Notes under the pieces: model-generated
Told to the model about the DNA's origin: nothing
Databases searched by the model: none
Seen by the model: the letters and a program-made list of their open reading frames with translations, nothing else
From: Haloarcula sp. CBA1127
GTDB taxonomy: Archaea; Halobacteriota; Halobacteria; Halobacteriales; Haloarculaceae
Direction: 5' to 3'
NCBI RefSeq assembly: GCF_001485575.1
Contig: NZ_BCNB01000006.1
Span: 1,550,001 to 1,614,000, forward strand
Length of the DNA: 64,000 nucleotides
Part shown: positions 9,531 through 18,879 of the stretch, piece after piece
Numbering within the stretch: position 1 is the stretch's first letter
How the letters are laid out: every line of letters starts with the position of its first letter
Program-made: the position numbers and the translations under genes

Positions 9531-10566
9531 AGAAGTCAACGTATCTCTGACACAACACATCAGTTGAGAACTTTTCGACATCATCAACGGGGAGTGACTC
9601 GAATTGCGAAACTAAATCGAGAAACTCGTTCGCCGTCGTGAACGTGTTCTCGGTAACTGATGCCACATCACCGACGTCTCGAGCAACGACCGGTGTGCCC
9701 GAAGCGAGCGACTCAAGGAGGACTCTGGGGAGGCCCTCGGTAAGAGATGGGTGGATCAGTACATTAGCGAATGCCAAATATTTCGGGACCGCTGCTGGAG
9801 CAATTGGGCCTGTGAAAGAAACCCGATGCTCCAGCGTTGGCGGGACATCAATTGAATCTCGCTTGCTACCGATAAACACTACGTGCAGGTCCGGTCGGCG
9901 AGTAAGCAGGCGCGGGAGGGTCGCTTCGATAAACTTGGCCCCTTTCAAATCGGTTATTCTGCCGATTGATACGGCGATAGGTCCCTCGACACCGTACGGC
10001 GACTCCGTCCCGACGTTGGAAAACCTGTCCAGATTTACCGGCGTCGGGAGTTCGACGATCTCGCGTTCGTTCGGTCCGAGAAAAAGGGACGTCAGACGAT
10101 TAGTCCCAGTCGGGCCCAGGGTAACGTACTTCGTAGAGAGGGCGATGGGGAGACGTCCGAGCACGTTGTTAACGATGAAGAACTTGGTCGACTGTACGCC
10201 GGATGCGACTCGGTATTCAAAGAACCTGTCGCCGCTGTAGCGGTACGCGAAGGGAACGTCGTACATGTTGGCGAGTGTCGCCCCGATAGTCCCGTGAACG
10301 GGCGGCTGTACGACGTGTGTCAGTACATTCGGGTCGTGCGTACGGAGATAGGAGTGAAGGGCTCGAACCCCGCCGATTCGGGTCGAATCGTACGCTGTCC
10401 CGTAGACCGAGAACAGTTCGCGGACATCAGCATCGAGATCGTCGACCGCGGTGCCGACGAGGTGGAGGTCTAGATCGTCGTGCATCATCAGACCGATATT
10501 CTTTGTCGTCAAGCCGACATTAAATGCGGTTGCAGATCCGATGTAGAAACAGGCGGTCGTTGACAT
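9514..10566 (-). CDS. Glycosyltransferase, GT4-like
   Basis: GT-B-type glycosyltransferase, 350 residues. The Rossmann-like donor domain shows AVSIGRITDLKGAKFIEATL near residue 195 and the donor-site signature HPSLTEGLPRVLLESLASG near 280, followed by TPVVARDVGDV. The N-terminal half is less typical. Its 3' end overlaps the convergent deacetylase gene by 17 bases, so the two genes form an antisense pair at their ends. Acceptor and donor are unknown; the neighbourhood points to surface glycan assembly. Confidence 0.85.
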   Translation of the reverse strand: MSTTACFYIGSATAFNVGLTTKNIGLMMHDDLDLHLVGTAVDDLDADVRELFSVYGTAYDSTRIGGVRALHSYLRTHDPNVLTHVVQPPVHGTIGATLANMYDVPFAYRYSGDRFFEYRVASGVQSTKFFIVNNVLGRLPIALSTKYVTLGPTGTNRLTSLFLGPNEREIVELPTPVNLDRFSNVGTESPYGVEGPIAVSIGRITDLKGAKFIEATLPRLLTRRPDLHVVFIGSKRDSIDVPPTLEHRVSFTGPIAPAAVPKYLAFANVLIHPSLTEGLPRVLLESLASGTPVVARDVGDVASVTENTFTTANEFLDLVSQFESLPVDDVEKFSTDVLCQRYVDFFSSFA

Positions 10567-10915
10567 GATGCAGTATCGTCGGTCTAGGAATTAAATAATG
10601 GTTGATCTCACTGCTGGCGTATGAGAACGCGGGGCCCTCACTAATCAGTCAACAGTGAACACACAATGATGACAGCAGGCAGAGCTGGCGGGCGTGGGAT
10701 TGAATTTCTAACCGTTTCAGCTGTTTCGAGAATTAGCTGAATAGTGCAACAAGCGGAGAGCGAACAATCCAAACCGTCGTCAGATCGGGAAGTTGGAGTC
10801 AATGGTTCTGTTCAGTTCAGCACCTCTGCTGGAGTTTTACCGTTGAGCACCTGAATCGACCGTTGTTTATCAATAACGTAACATATTTCTTCGACGGCAT
10901 CAATCAGTTACGATA
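10567..10915. other. AT-richer intergenic region
   Basis: About 350 bases without a supported gene, between a leftward glycosyltransferase and a rightward methyltransferase. It must hold both promoters. The run AATAACGTAACATATTTC at about 10871-10888 is a candidate TATA region for the methyltransferase. I see no repeats or RNA genes. Confidence 0.4.
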
Positions 10916-11776
10916 ATGAATGGTAGCTTAAGTGACGAAGATTTGAATATATCTCATCTCTCTAAGACAGAACTGTCTAAAAACGAAGAGGCGACGTGGG
11001 AATCTGCTGATAAAGAAGACCTAGAAACAATCAAACAGTGGGTTGACAAGAACAAATCTTACCGCACCCTGGAATATTTTGAACACTGGGTTGGCCCAAT
11101 TGAAGGCGATATTCTCGAACTTGGCGCTGGACATTGTTGGCTATCTGGTCACCTATCTCAAATGGATAAAGTAGACCGTGTCTGTGCCGTCGAACTATCT
11201 GAAAATTGGTTACGTTCTGTGGCACCACCAGTACTTGAGTACGTCAACGCAGATATTGATGTGATCGATTTTTATGTCGGCGATTTTTTGAATTTAGAGG
11301 GATTTGGAGCCAACGAATTTGATATAGTGGTGTTTGATTCAGCATTTCATCACACTTACCATCCAATTGAGTTGCTCCACGAGGTATCGCGTGTTGTGAA
11401 AGATGATGGTTATGTCTTGCTTCAACGCGAACCGACGCTTTACCCCCTCCTGAGTCCGAACCGATTACTAGGGCCGTGGTCAATCACGCTGGATAACAAC
11501 ATTCCTCGCGAGGAACGGCAGGCAGAGACGCCGGAACAAAACGAATTGATCTATTCTGTGAAAGAATACGAATTATTTGCGCATATGGCGGGTCTCGAAT
11601 TAGAGATATATCCTCAACTCCATGATTCAGCATCCCTCAGATCTTTTCGCCGTCCACTCGTTGAGTATTTAGGGAAACAGTCGCAGGAAATTAAAAAATT
11701 GGTTGGTTTGCGTATGCATACCCGTTGGTTCATAGTACTCCAATCAAAAGATCTGCCGCTGGACGACCGCGTTTAG
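10916..11776 (+). CDS. Class I SAM-dependent methyltransferase, low-GC
   Basis: Predicted methyltransferase of 286 residues. Motif I is DILELGAGHCWLSGHLS near residue 64, the acidic residue at the end of strand 2 is in CAVELSENW, and FDIVVFDSAFHH marks motif IV. VKDDGYVLLQREP resembles the post-motif strand of small-molecule and glycan methyltransferases. It is markedly AT-richer than its neighbours (many AAA, ATT, TTA codons), suggesting recent acquisition. In a glycan island it probably caps or decorates a sugar, but the substrate cannot be inferred. Confidence 0.75.
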   Translation: MNGSLSDEDLNISHLSKTELSKNEEATWESADKEDLETIKQWVDKNKSYRTLEYFEHWVGPIEGDILELGAGHCWLSGHLSQMDKVDRVCAVELSENWLRSVAPPVLEYVNADIDVIDFYVGDFLNLEGFGANEFDIVVFDSAFHHTYHPIELLHEVSRVVKDDGYVLLQREPTLYPLLSPNRLLGPWSITLDNNIPREERQAETPEQNELIYSVKEYELFAHMAGLELEIYPQLHDSASLRSFRRPLVEYLGKQSQEIKKLVGLRMHTRWFIVLQSKDLPLDDRV

Positions 11777-12185
11777 TTAAGCACATTAAGCCATTTTCCA
11801 GATCCGTGCAGGCAGATTTCGACTATTCCGCTCTCAGCTTGAGTGAAATCATTTGAGAGGAAAAGTGGTTGTCGTTTTACTTACCGATAAACACATTTAA
11901 TGTAATTCCGAGTTCTATATATCTATGCCGAAACAGGAGACTCATCTATCCAGTTGGTCTCACCTCATCAAGACGTTGGTCGGTTTCGCATCAAAACTAT
12001 TCTTCGATTGCGCGCAAAGACCACTTTTGAGGCACTTTACCCTCGATTTCATATGAATTATATATAGTCTTATTTGACATTTCTACAGAACCCAACAAAT
12101 GATACAGCTATCAAACAGTCCGATTTGTCAGTGATATCAAAACGTTCATGTGACCCTCTGACTCAAGAAAAATAAGACCATCACG
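11777..12185. other. AT-rich intergenic region with one tiny open frame
   Basis: About 400 bases of low GC. The only coding-like element is a 43-codon frame at 11925-12056 beginning MPKQETHLSSWSHLIKTLVG and ending RHFTLDFI. It reads like the amino end of a longer protein cut off by a stop, possibly a transposase remnant, but I cannot identify it. The 3' part should contain the promoter of the membrane protein that follows. Confidence 0.35.
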
Positions 12186-13487
12186 ATGGAAGCGTCGAAG
12201 AAGACTGACTTATTTACTGAAGATTTCGACACAGTAGATATTCTGGTGCTGTGTATGGTTTTCTTTCTCCCATTCGCCGGGTACGCAATTCCGACTGGTA
12301 TAGTATTTGTCAGCCCCACAAACCTTCTTATCCTGACGGCGACCACAGTCCTCACGATTCGACAACTACTGCGGGCGGAAATTTCGTGGTTCTCGTTGCT
12401 TTACTTGGTGATCATCCTATTTGTTACATTTCTACTGTATAATCTTCTCGCGCAAGCCATCAGCGGTGGCTCATATCGCCGGATCATAACACAGGTGGGG
12501 TACCTCATGCTGGTTGTCTCGCTGCTCCTGTACGTCGACTCCTGGAAGCGGTTGCATACTGTTCTATCGGCAGTTTTTCTCTCTAGTCTGGCCATTAGTG
12601 TTATTGGCATCGTGAGTTCGCTTACGGGGGTTTTCTTCGGTGGCGAGTTCCTGCCGTCGCGGTCGATTGCTTCCTACATTATCCCGTTTACTCGTACTTC
12701 GGGGATAGAGTTGTCACACGGTGAGATTGGAATGTTCACCCTCGGTTCGTTACCGTACGTTGTGTTCAGATCGAAGCGAAGCGGGCAGTATCTCCCTTTC
12801 GTGGGTGTAGCAGTGATTCTCTTTTACATCGTGTTTATTTTGCAGTCCCGTAGTACGTGGGGAGCCCTGTTAGCGATGGTGTATGTGGTATTCTACCTGT
12901 ATCCAGTGAGAAACCGGTCAGTTCGAACACCGGTAGCGCTGCTTCGACTTGCTGGAATCGTCTTGCTTCCGCTGGCCATTGTCTTCGTCTTTCACCTATT
13001 TACCGGCCTTGAGAGTGGGGGTGGATCGCTCGCTCACCGCCTCAGCCAGCTCAAAGTCTCGTATAGGCTGATATCAGAAAACATCTTAACTGGGGTCGGA
13101 TGGGGAAATATTCGGCAACACTTCTTCCGGAATCGTCTCCCACATAATGCATTCCTTATAATTGGGGTTGGTGCGGGGATCCCGGCGATTGCATTTGTTA
13201 TCGGTGTTATTACTACCACCTGCGGATTCCTTGTAAGATTGATATCGGGCTCGAAGTTAATCGAACACAGGCTGCTCGCGCTCGCGCTTCTAACTTCGAT
13301 GACAGCCGTCGTCGTCGAAGCGAACTTCCTCGTTGGGTTTGGGAAGGCTGGATGGATGTGGGTTGGGATCGCTTTGGCATTTATTGACTTGCAGCAGCGG
13401 GCCAGTGTAACCGCTCCGCAGTATCAATCTGACGACCAAAGACACGGTAGACGGAGCGAAGGGGACGATCAAAACAATATTTATTAG
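12186..13487 (+). CDS. O-antigen ligase / polymerase-like membrane protein
   Basis: Polytopic membrane protein, 433 residues, with roughly ten to twelve hydrophobic segments from about residue 18 to 400. The central region has QSRSTWGALLAMVYVVFYL and the C-terminal half has ILTGVGWGNIRQHFFRNRLPHNAFLIIGVGAG. A conserved GxGxGN followed by an HN pair in an extracellular loop is typical of the Wzy_C / O-antigen ligase superfamily. It would polymerise or transfer lipid-linked glycans on the outer face of the membrane. The hydrophilic C-terminal 35 residues are probably cytoplasmic. Confidence 0.72.
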   Translation: MEASKKTDLFTEDFDTVDILVLCMVFFLPFAGYAIPTGIVFVSPTNLLILTATTVLTIRQLLRAEISWFSLLYLVIILFVTFLLYNLLAQAISGGSYRRIITQVGYLMLVVSLLLYVDSWKRLHTVLSAVFLSSLAISVIGIVSSLTGVFFGGEFLPSRSIASYIIPFTRTSGIELSHGEIGMFTLGSLPYVVFRSKRSGQYLPFVGVAVILFYIVFILQSRSTWGALLAMVYVVFYLYPVRNRSVRTPVALLRLAGIVLLPLAIVFVFHLFTGLESGGGSLAHRLSQLKVSYRLISENILTGVGWGNIRQHFFRNRLPHNAFLIIGVGAGIPAIAFVIGVITTTCGFLVRLISGSKLIEHRLLALALLTSMTAVVVEANFLVGFGKAGWMWVGIALAFIDLQQRASVTAPQYQSDDQRHGRRSEGDDQNNIY

Positions 13488-13508
13488 CAGCGGAGATATT
13501 GCACGAGT

Positions 13509-13691
13509 ATGGAGATTGATCTCGATTCGGATCTTAGGGAGAAACTTTCCGCGCGTGCCGAAAGATACGGGTTCGACTCCGGCGAAGAATACGCTTCCAC
13601 AATTCTCCATATCGTCATCAGCGAGTTGGAGGGTACTGAAGCCGAGGATGACGATCTCGAGGACAGGCTGGAAGATCTTGGATACCTCTAG
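13509..13691 (+). CDS. Small protein with ribbon-helix-helix-like sequence and LEDLGYL tail
   Basis: A 60-residue acidic protein. Its first 40 residues (MEIDLDSDLREKLSARAERYG and EEYASTILHIVISE) resemble a CopG/ribbon-helix-helix pattern: a short strand followed by two helices. The last nine residues, DRLEDLGYL, match the C-terminal motif common in sulfatase-like and phosphodiesterase-like proteins; the broken sulfatase at 17500-18869 ends with LEALGYQM. It lies 22 bases after the O-antigen-ligase-like gene and overlaps by four bases, tail to tail, the phosphodiesterase-like gene. Role unknown; it may partner the AP-superfamily enzyme. Confidence 0.65.
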   Translation: MEIDLDSDLREKLSARAERYGFDSGEEYASTILHIVISELEGTEAEDDDLEDRLEDLGYL

Positions 13692-15226
13692 TAGTCGTCA
13701 AGCGAGCGAGCGATTCGTCGAATTCGCCGGATTTCTGCATCACGTTCATTTGAGTCACGATACTCGATAGGGGTGTCTGCGATGGGGCTGTCTGCAGCGA
13801 ACACATCAGACCTAACCGTTCCGTCCATCGCCGTCGGGATATCCTTTCCATATAGATGTAACAGCGTCGGTGCAAGGTCGAGAATCGACATCGGGTCCAC
13901 AGCTTCCGAGGTGAAATCGGGACCACACGCTGCGAACAGGCCGCGGCGTTTGTTCTCTGCGCGCCATCCCTCATTTTCCGGATCGGTAAATATATTGTCG
14001 TTACCGATCCCACCGCGGATATGAACGCCTTCACGCTGGTCGATGATGATATCTGGCGCTTCGTTCTCATACAGCCCTGAGTAGTACTCCTCTTTGACCA
14101 GAACATCGTTACACACCTTTTCGCCGTTCGGGCCACGCACGGCAGTGAGTTGTTCGACGATATGCGACCGAACACGATCGTACTCCGATGTCGACGGGTC
14201 CAGCAAGAGATAGACGGGCCCTTGTCCACTCGCTAAGGCGACGCTTTCGTCCCAGTCCACCCGGTCGGTCTTTGCACCCTTGTGGACTTCGCCCTGCTCG
14301 TCCGGAACTTTTCGTTTGAGCCGCTCCGGAGCGAGTTTGAACGCGAGATTCCGAAGCCCGAGCGCGTCGACGAACTGCTCGACCCGGTTTGTCGTCAACC
14401 CAAGCCGATACATGAAATCGGAGACATCTCGCTTAAGCGTGAGGAACCCCTCCTGTTCAAGCCAGGCGTTAATGTTGAATACTGTCTCGATCTCCGTCGA
14501 TCCGTGGTCGCTCATCAGAACCACGTTCCGGTCTCCTGAGCGGAGGTCGCCGATGTGCGCGTCGATTGCCCGCCAGGCCTCCAGAGTCGTCTCGTCGTCC
14601 CACAGAAAGTGGTGGAGCGTGTTGATGTAGAACGTCGTCACCTGCAGGAAATCGAGATCGCGTGTTTCGAGAAGGTGTTTTGCAACCTTGAACCGGCTGT
14701 CGATGCGATCGAGAATCTCGTCAACGGTAGCATCCGGCTTCGTCTCCATTCGATTCTTGGTGGTGACGGTGTAGTCGAATTTGTCCACAAGCTCCGCTTC
14801 TAGGGGCTCCGGTGTCGAGAAGCCGGTGTTCTCGCCGTCCGGCGCACCTGCCACCACGCACGCATTGTCGACGGACTTCGGTGGGTACGTTGTTGGGACG
14901 TTGACGACGCCAACCGACGCGTCCTCCGCGATGCGTTCCCAGTACTCGGTCTGCTCGTTCTTGCGATGGGACGGGTAGTAGACGCGTCGGTTGTCGGTGT
15001 CGATGTTCTCCCACCAGAAGATCCCGAACTTACCTGGGTTCTTCCCGGTGAGATACGCCTTCCAATTCGGGGATGTGACCGGCGGGAGAACGGAGCACAG
15101 GTCTGCAGCGGTACCGTCGTCGATAATGGAAGCGATGTTGGGAAGTTTACCATCTTCGATCCACGGACGGAGCAGCTCGAAGTGCGCACCGTCGAGACCG
15201 ATGACGACTGTCTGTCGCTGGCTCAT
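13688..15226 (-). CDS. Alkaline-phosphatase-superfamily phosphodiesterase / nucleotide pyrophosphatase-like
   Basis: 512 residues from the ATG at 15226, which gives MSQRQTVVIGLDGAHFELLR; an in-frame start ten codons further upstream adds nothing conserved. The family metal ligand is in GLDG, and the catalytic Thr is likely in PPVTSPNWKAYLTGKNPGK. Later come DHGSTEIE and a C-terminal metal site near HLYGKDIPTAMDG. Such enzymes hydrolyse or transfer phosphoesters and occur repeatedly in haloarchaeal glycan clusters, where transfer of phospho-groups to polysaccharide is plausible. It follows a deacetylase and a glycosyltransferase on the same strand. Confidence 0.82.
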   Translation of the reverse strand: MSQRQTVVIGLDGAHFELLRPWIEDGKLPNIASIIDDGTAADLCSVLPPVTSPNWKAYLTGKNPGKFGIFWWENIDTDNRRVYYPSHRKNEQTEYWERIAEDASVGVVNVPTTYPPKSVDNACVVAGAPDGENTGFSTPEPLEAELVDKFDYTVTTKNRMETKPDATVDEILDRIDSRFKVAKHLLETRDLDFLQVTTFYINTLHHFLWDDETTLEAWRAIDAHIGDLRSGDRNVVLMSDHGSTEIETVFNINAWLEQEGFLTLKRDVSDFMYRLGLTTNRVEQFVDALGLRNLAFKLAPERLKRKVPDEQGEVHKGAKTDRVDWDESVALASGQGPVYLLLDPSTSEYDRVRSHIVEQLTAVRGPNGEKVCNDVLVKEEYYSGLYENEAPDIIIDQREGVHIRGGIGNDNIFTDPENEGWRAENKRRGLFAACGPDFTSEAVDPMSILDLAPTLLHLYGKDIPTAMDGTVRSDVFAADSPIADTPIEYRDSNERDAEIRRIRRIARSLDDY

Positions 15227-15258
15227 TACCGTGAATTCTTGAGAGGGGATTATCAACC

Positions 15259-16164
15259 CTACGACCGATCTGCGTGCACGGCGACGGCGTCAGCCATCGG
15301 ACGGACGGGGACATCGATACGCTCCGCGTACTCCAGAACACGGCGCAGGTCTTCGAGTAGTGTGGGCGTGAAGTTATGCGGATGTGCCCAGAGGTGGATC
15401 ACCTCGTCCCGGTCGTGGGCGCGTTCGAGCCCGCGGAGTGTCCGGGCGAGCCGGATGGGAGAATCCTCGAGAGGTCCCGGCGAGACATACGGGAAATACT
15501 GGGAAGCGGGAAGTTCCCATAACCCGGACGGATCCCGGACGGGCTGGACGGTCGGTGCCGGTCGTCTGGTGAGGTAGCGAGCGAAACGCCGGTAGCGCCC
15601 TGCAATCGCTTCGTCTCGCAGCCGACGTTCCGGGGACAGTCCGCGGAAGGCAGTGAAACCGGCGTCGGCCACGGTCCCGAGCATATCGATCTGGTTCTGC
15701 GGGAACACGAGCGAGCGGAGGTCAACGCCGAACGACGATGCAAGTTCGCGGCATCGCTCTAGTTCTGTTTCGAGCACCGCCTCGGTGCACCCACGCTGGT
15801 GACAGAGGACGTGTGAAAACGTGTGGGACCCGATCTCGTGATCGACTGGGGCGGAAACGATATTCTCGACAATGTCGCGTCCGTACCGCAGGGGATCGGC
15901 GGACTGTGACGTTCCCGGATCGGTGTCGAACCAGTCTCTTCGAGGCGGCTCGATATCCGCGTGCCGTCCGTCGCAGGCGTCTAGGAACAGGTGCCCGACG
16001 ACTGCCCACGTCACCGGTGCATCGAAGGCGTCGAACAGGTCAAGTAGTGTATCGATGTTCGATCGTTCCTCCCGTCCGGCGGTGGAAAACTCCTTCTCAG
16101 CATCGATGCCGTGGAACCCCCACTGGAGTTCAGTGTCCAGTGAGATGACCAGTGAACCCGACAT
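15259..16164 (-). CDS. Polysaccharide deacetylase (NodB-like) family protein
   Basis: 301 residues, paralogous to the product of 8583-9530: both have VGHL(L/F)LDACDG and a HTFSH motif. Here motif 1 is SLDTELQW with an intact Asp, motif 2 is GSHTFSH near residue 118, and HLWAHPHNF near residue 250 fits the C-terminal His motif. It would remove N-acetyl groups from a glycan or glycolipid. The start lies one base after the stop of the upstream (frameshifted) glycosyltransferase, suggesting a GT-deacetylase-phosphodiesterase operon reading leftward. Confidence 0.83.
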   Translation of the reverse strand: MSGSLVISLDTELQWGFHGIDAEKEFSTAGREERSNIDTLLDLFDAFDAPVTWAVVGHLFLDACDGRHADIEPPRRDWFDTDPGTSQSADPLRYGRDIVENIVSAPVDHEIGSHTFSHVLCHQRGCTEAVLETELERCRELASSFGVDLRSLVFPQNQIDMLGTVADAGFTAFRGLSPERRLRDEAIAGRYRRFARYLTRRPAPTVQPVRDPSGLWELPASQYFPYVSPGPLEDSPIRLARTLRGLERAHDRDEVIHLWAHPHNFTPTLLEDLRRVLEYAERIDVPVRPMADAVAVHADRS

Positions 16165-17336
16165 TCAAACCAGTTCCTCCACAGCTTCGACGACGCTCGT
16201 TTTGAATCGGTCTGGCCCGTAGTTCTCGTTCGGGTCGGGCAACGACGAGCGGAGGGATGCCTGAACGTCGGGGTTTTCAAGGATGGCTTCGGCAAGCGTT
16301 ACGGCATCCTCGAGGGAGTCGTAAACCAGTGCGTCTTCGCCACCCAGAATCTCGGCAGGTCCCGCCCCCGACGGAACAAACGGAATCATGCCTGCGCCGA
16401 CCATTTCGACGACGCTCATGCCGAACGGTTCTCGCTCCTTCCCGTGAATACCGTACCGATGGGTCGTCAGAAGTTCGACAAGCGTCGCTCGCTTTACCTC
16501 GCCCTCGAGGCTGACGAAGTCCCGTTCAGCCGCCGCGTCACAGACACTGTCGGCGTACGAGGAATCGCCGACTGTCCCGATGACGTGTAAGTGGGTGTCG
16601 AATCCGCGGTCGCGGAGTTCAGACACGATTTTGATGGTCCGAAGCGTCCGTTTCGATGGGCAGACGCGGCCGATTGTTACGAAACCGTTCTCTCTCGGCG
16701 GTCCCACTGAACGGGATCGAACTCGGAGAGAGTGACGGGTGGGTACACCGTCCGAATATCGACGTCGGGACCGTAGAACTCTCTGGTAAGCGATCGGGTC
16801 CAGTCAGAGTTCGTCAGCAACACGTCGTTACGAACGGAAAGCGGGTCGTGTCCGGCAAGAGTGGTACAGATCTGATTGTAGATGCGCCTGACGCTACTCG
16901 GCTCACTCTGGTTCGGATGCGATACCTGACGACCCGCGGCGAGCAACGCTAACCGTGGCGTGTGAACGTACTGGAGCGTCGGCTGCGGGAGCGAAACGTC
17001 GTCGCGGACGCTCACAAGGAGGTCGTACTCCGGTGCAATGGCACGGACGCGACGGATGAACAGGGACTTCGTCACTAGGTCGAAGTTATTTCCGCTCACG
17101 GTCCCGAGTAGATTTGTGACGCGACCTGGAACGGTCGCGTCGACGTCTATTTCCCGGTAGTTGAGGGTAAACTCGGTCCCGACCAGTTCCGTACTCAGCT
17201 CCCGTGTTCGAGGAGGAGTTGCAGTGATCAGCTCCACGTCGTGTTCGGTACGGAGGGCATCAACGATGGTAAGACAGACTGCTTCCGCACCACCGAAGGC
17301 AGTGAGACGAGGATAGATAACGCCGATAGAAGCCAT
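16165..17336 (-). pseudogene. Glycosyltransferase (GT4-like), frameshifted at a (GA)4 tract
   Basis: Two adjoining minus-strand frames form one GT4 glycosyltransferase of about 389 residues. The 5' part (16677-17336) gives MASIGVIYPRLTAFGGAEAV through PVQWDRRE. The 3' part (16165-16707) resumes as RENGFVTIGRVCPSKRT and carries the donor motif HGKEREPFGMSVVEMVGAG. The switch is at a (TC)4 run on the plus strand, 16689-16696; removing one dinucleotide restores a single open frame of exactly 390 codons. It may be inactive, phase-variable or a sequence error. Downstream genes are closely spaced and look intact. Confidence 0.82.
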
Positions 17337-17499
17337 ACGTGAGCGATTCGTAGGCTAGCGGCTATTGTGAATCTACTGGTCCGACGGACGTAGAGTCGGC
17401 GTAGCATCGGTGAACAGTGACGGACACAGGCCGGCGCTGGAGCGTGACTCGCCCAAACGATTCGGTTAAGTGAGTTTGTGAAAGTTATCAGAGCAAGCA

Positions 17500-18869
17500 A
17501 TGGACGTCATTCTGTCCGTCGTCGATTCGTTGCGGGCGGATCACGTCTCCGCCTACGGATACGATCGCGCCACGACTCCGAACCTTGATAATCTCGCCGA
17601 AGAAGGGCGGCTGTTTACTCAGTGTTTCAGCCCGTCCACGTGGACTCGTCCGGTCGCTTCGTCTCTTTTGACGGGCCGTTATCCGCCGGCACACGGTGTC
17701 GAAACACGTTCTGACAGCATACCGGAGGGGTGTGCTTTCGGAAGCGTTCGCCTCAGCTGGCTTCAAGACGCTCTGCGTCACCTCGATGGGCAACGTCTCG
17801 TCCGCGACAGGCTTCGACCGCGGGTTCGACGACGTAATCGAGGTGTACAAACACCCCGAAGTACTCGAGCGACGGACCACGACGACGGCTGACCGTGAAC
17901 TTCTCGACACCGACCAGGATATATTCGCGTATCCGAGGACCTGAACAGTTATCTCTTCGAATGGTTCGGAGAACACGAGCACGAGGATACGTTCGTCCTC
18001 ATATGGTCGATCGACCCTCACTCCCCTACGACCCACCGGACGGGTTCTCGCAGTTCTCCGGGGAGTTCGACGGCGACGATTCGTTCGGCAGGGATCAGGA
18101 CACCGTGAACCAGGCGACTACGCCCCGTGAGTTTCGACGGCTGGAAAATCTCTACGACGATTGCATCAACTATTGGGACGACATGCTGGGGGAGTTACGC
18201 TCCTACCTGCAATCGAACCGACGGGCCGACGATTCTATCGTCGCGGTCGTCGGTGACCACGGCGAGGCGTTCGGTGAACGCGTACTGTTCCGGAATCCGG
18301 CGCGAGGACACAACACTATCCCGCATGACGAACAGACCCACGTTCCGTTCGTTCTCAAAACCCCGTCAACGGATGGTGGTGTTCACGACGAGATCGTGTC
18401 GCTGATCGACGTTCCATATACGCTTCTTCGAGCAGCAGACGCCGATCCCGAATTCCTCAGCGGACAAGGATCGGTTGTTTGGGAGCCGGGAGTCGTGTCT
18501 GGACACGAGTTCGTGTTCAGTAGAACCCAGAGTCGACGGCGCGGGCCAGCTTTCACCAGCGTCCGTTCTACGGACAGGAAGCTCATTTCTGTCGATCCCC
18601 CAGACTGGTCCTTCGAGAACCTCAAAAACCATCTGCGAGAGATGGTCGGATATAGACTCCTTGTTGACGATGAGATGCTCTATCACGTCGACAAAGACCC
18701 ACGCGAGACGGAGAACAGGATCAATGAGGACACCGAAATTGCCAGCGAATTGCGGGGAGAACTCGACTTATCGTACGAGGAGTGCCGCCAGTTGCGGTCC
18801 GACCAGTCGAACGAGTTCCAGAACGGAGTAGAAACGGAACAGCTAGAGGCGCTTGGATACCAGATGTGA
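17500..18869 (+). pseudogene. Sulfatase-like AP-superfamily gene with three frameshifts
   Basis: The pieces spell one sulfatase-like protein of about 456 residues. The first frame (17500 to about 17728) has MDVILSVVDSLRADHVSAYG and the active-site-like FSPSTWTRPVASSLLTG. The second (to 17930) has SEAFASAGFKTLCVTSMGNV. The third (17935-18025) reads EDLNSYLFEWFGEHEHEDTF. The fourth reads YDPPDGFSQF to the C-terminus, with VVGDHGEAFGER and terminal LEALGYQM. One extra base at the G-run 17727-17730, one missing near 17931-17934 and one missing at the C-run 18023-18026 explain it. The nucleophile position shows Ser/Thr rather than the CxPxR of classical sulfatases, so phosphotransfer is possible. 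Confidence 0.82.
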
Positions 18870-18879
18870 GAGGCGGTGC

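Noticed and set aside
16656-16952. Plus-strand frame across the broken glycosyltransferase
   Set aside because: Antisense shadow; the minus-strand pieces carry the glycosyltransferase motifs.
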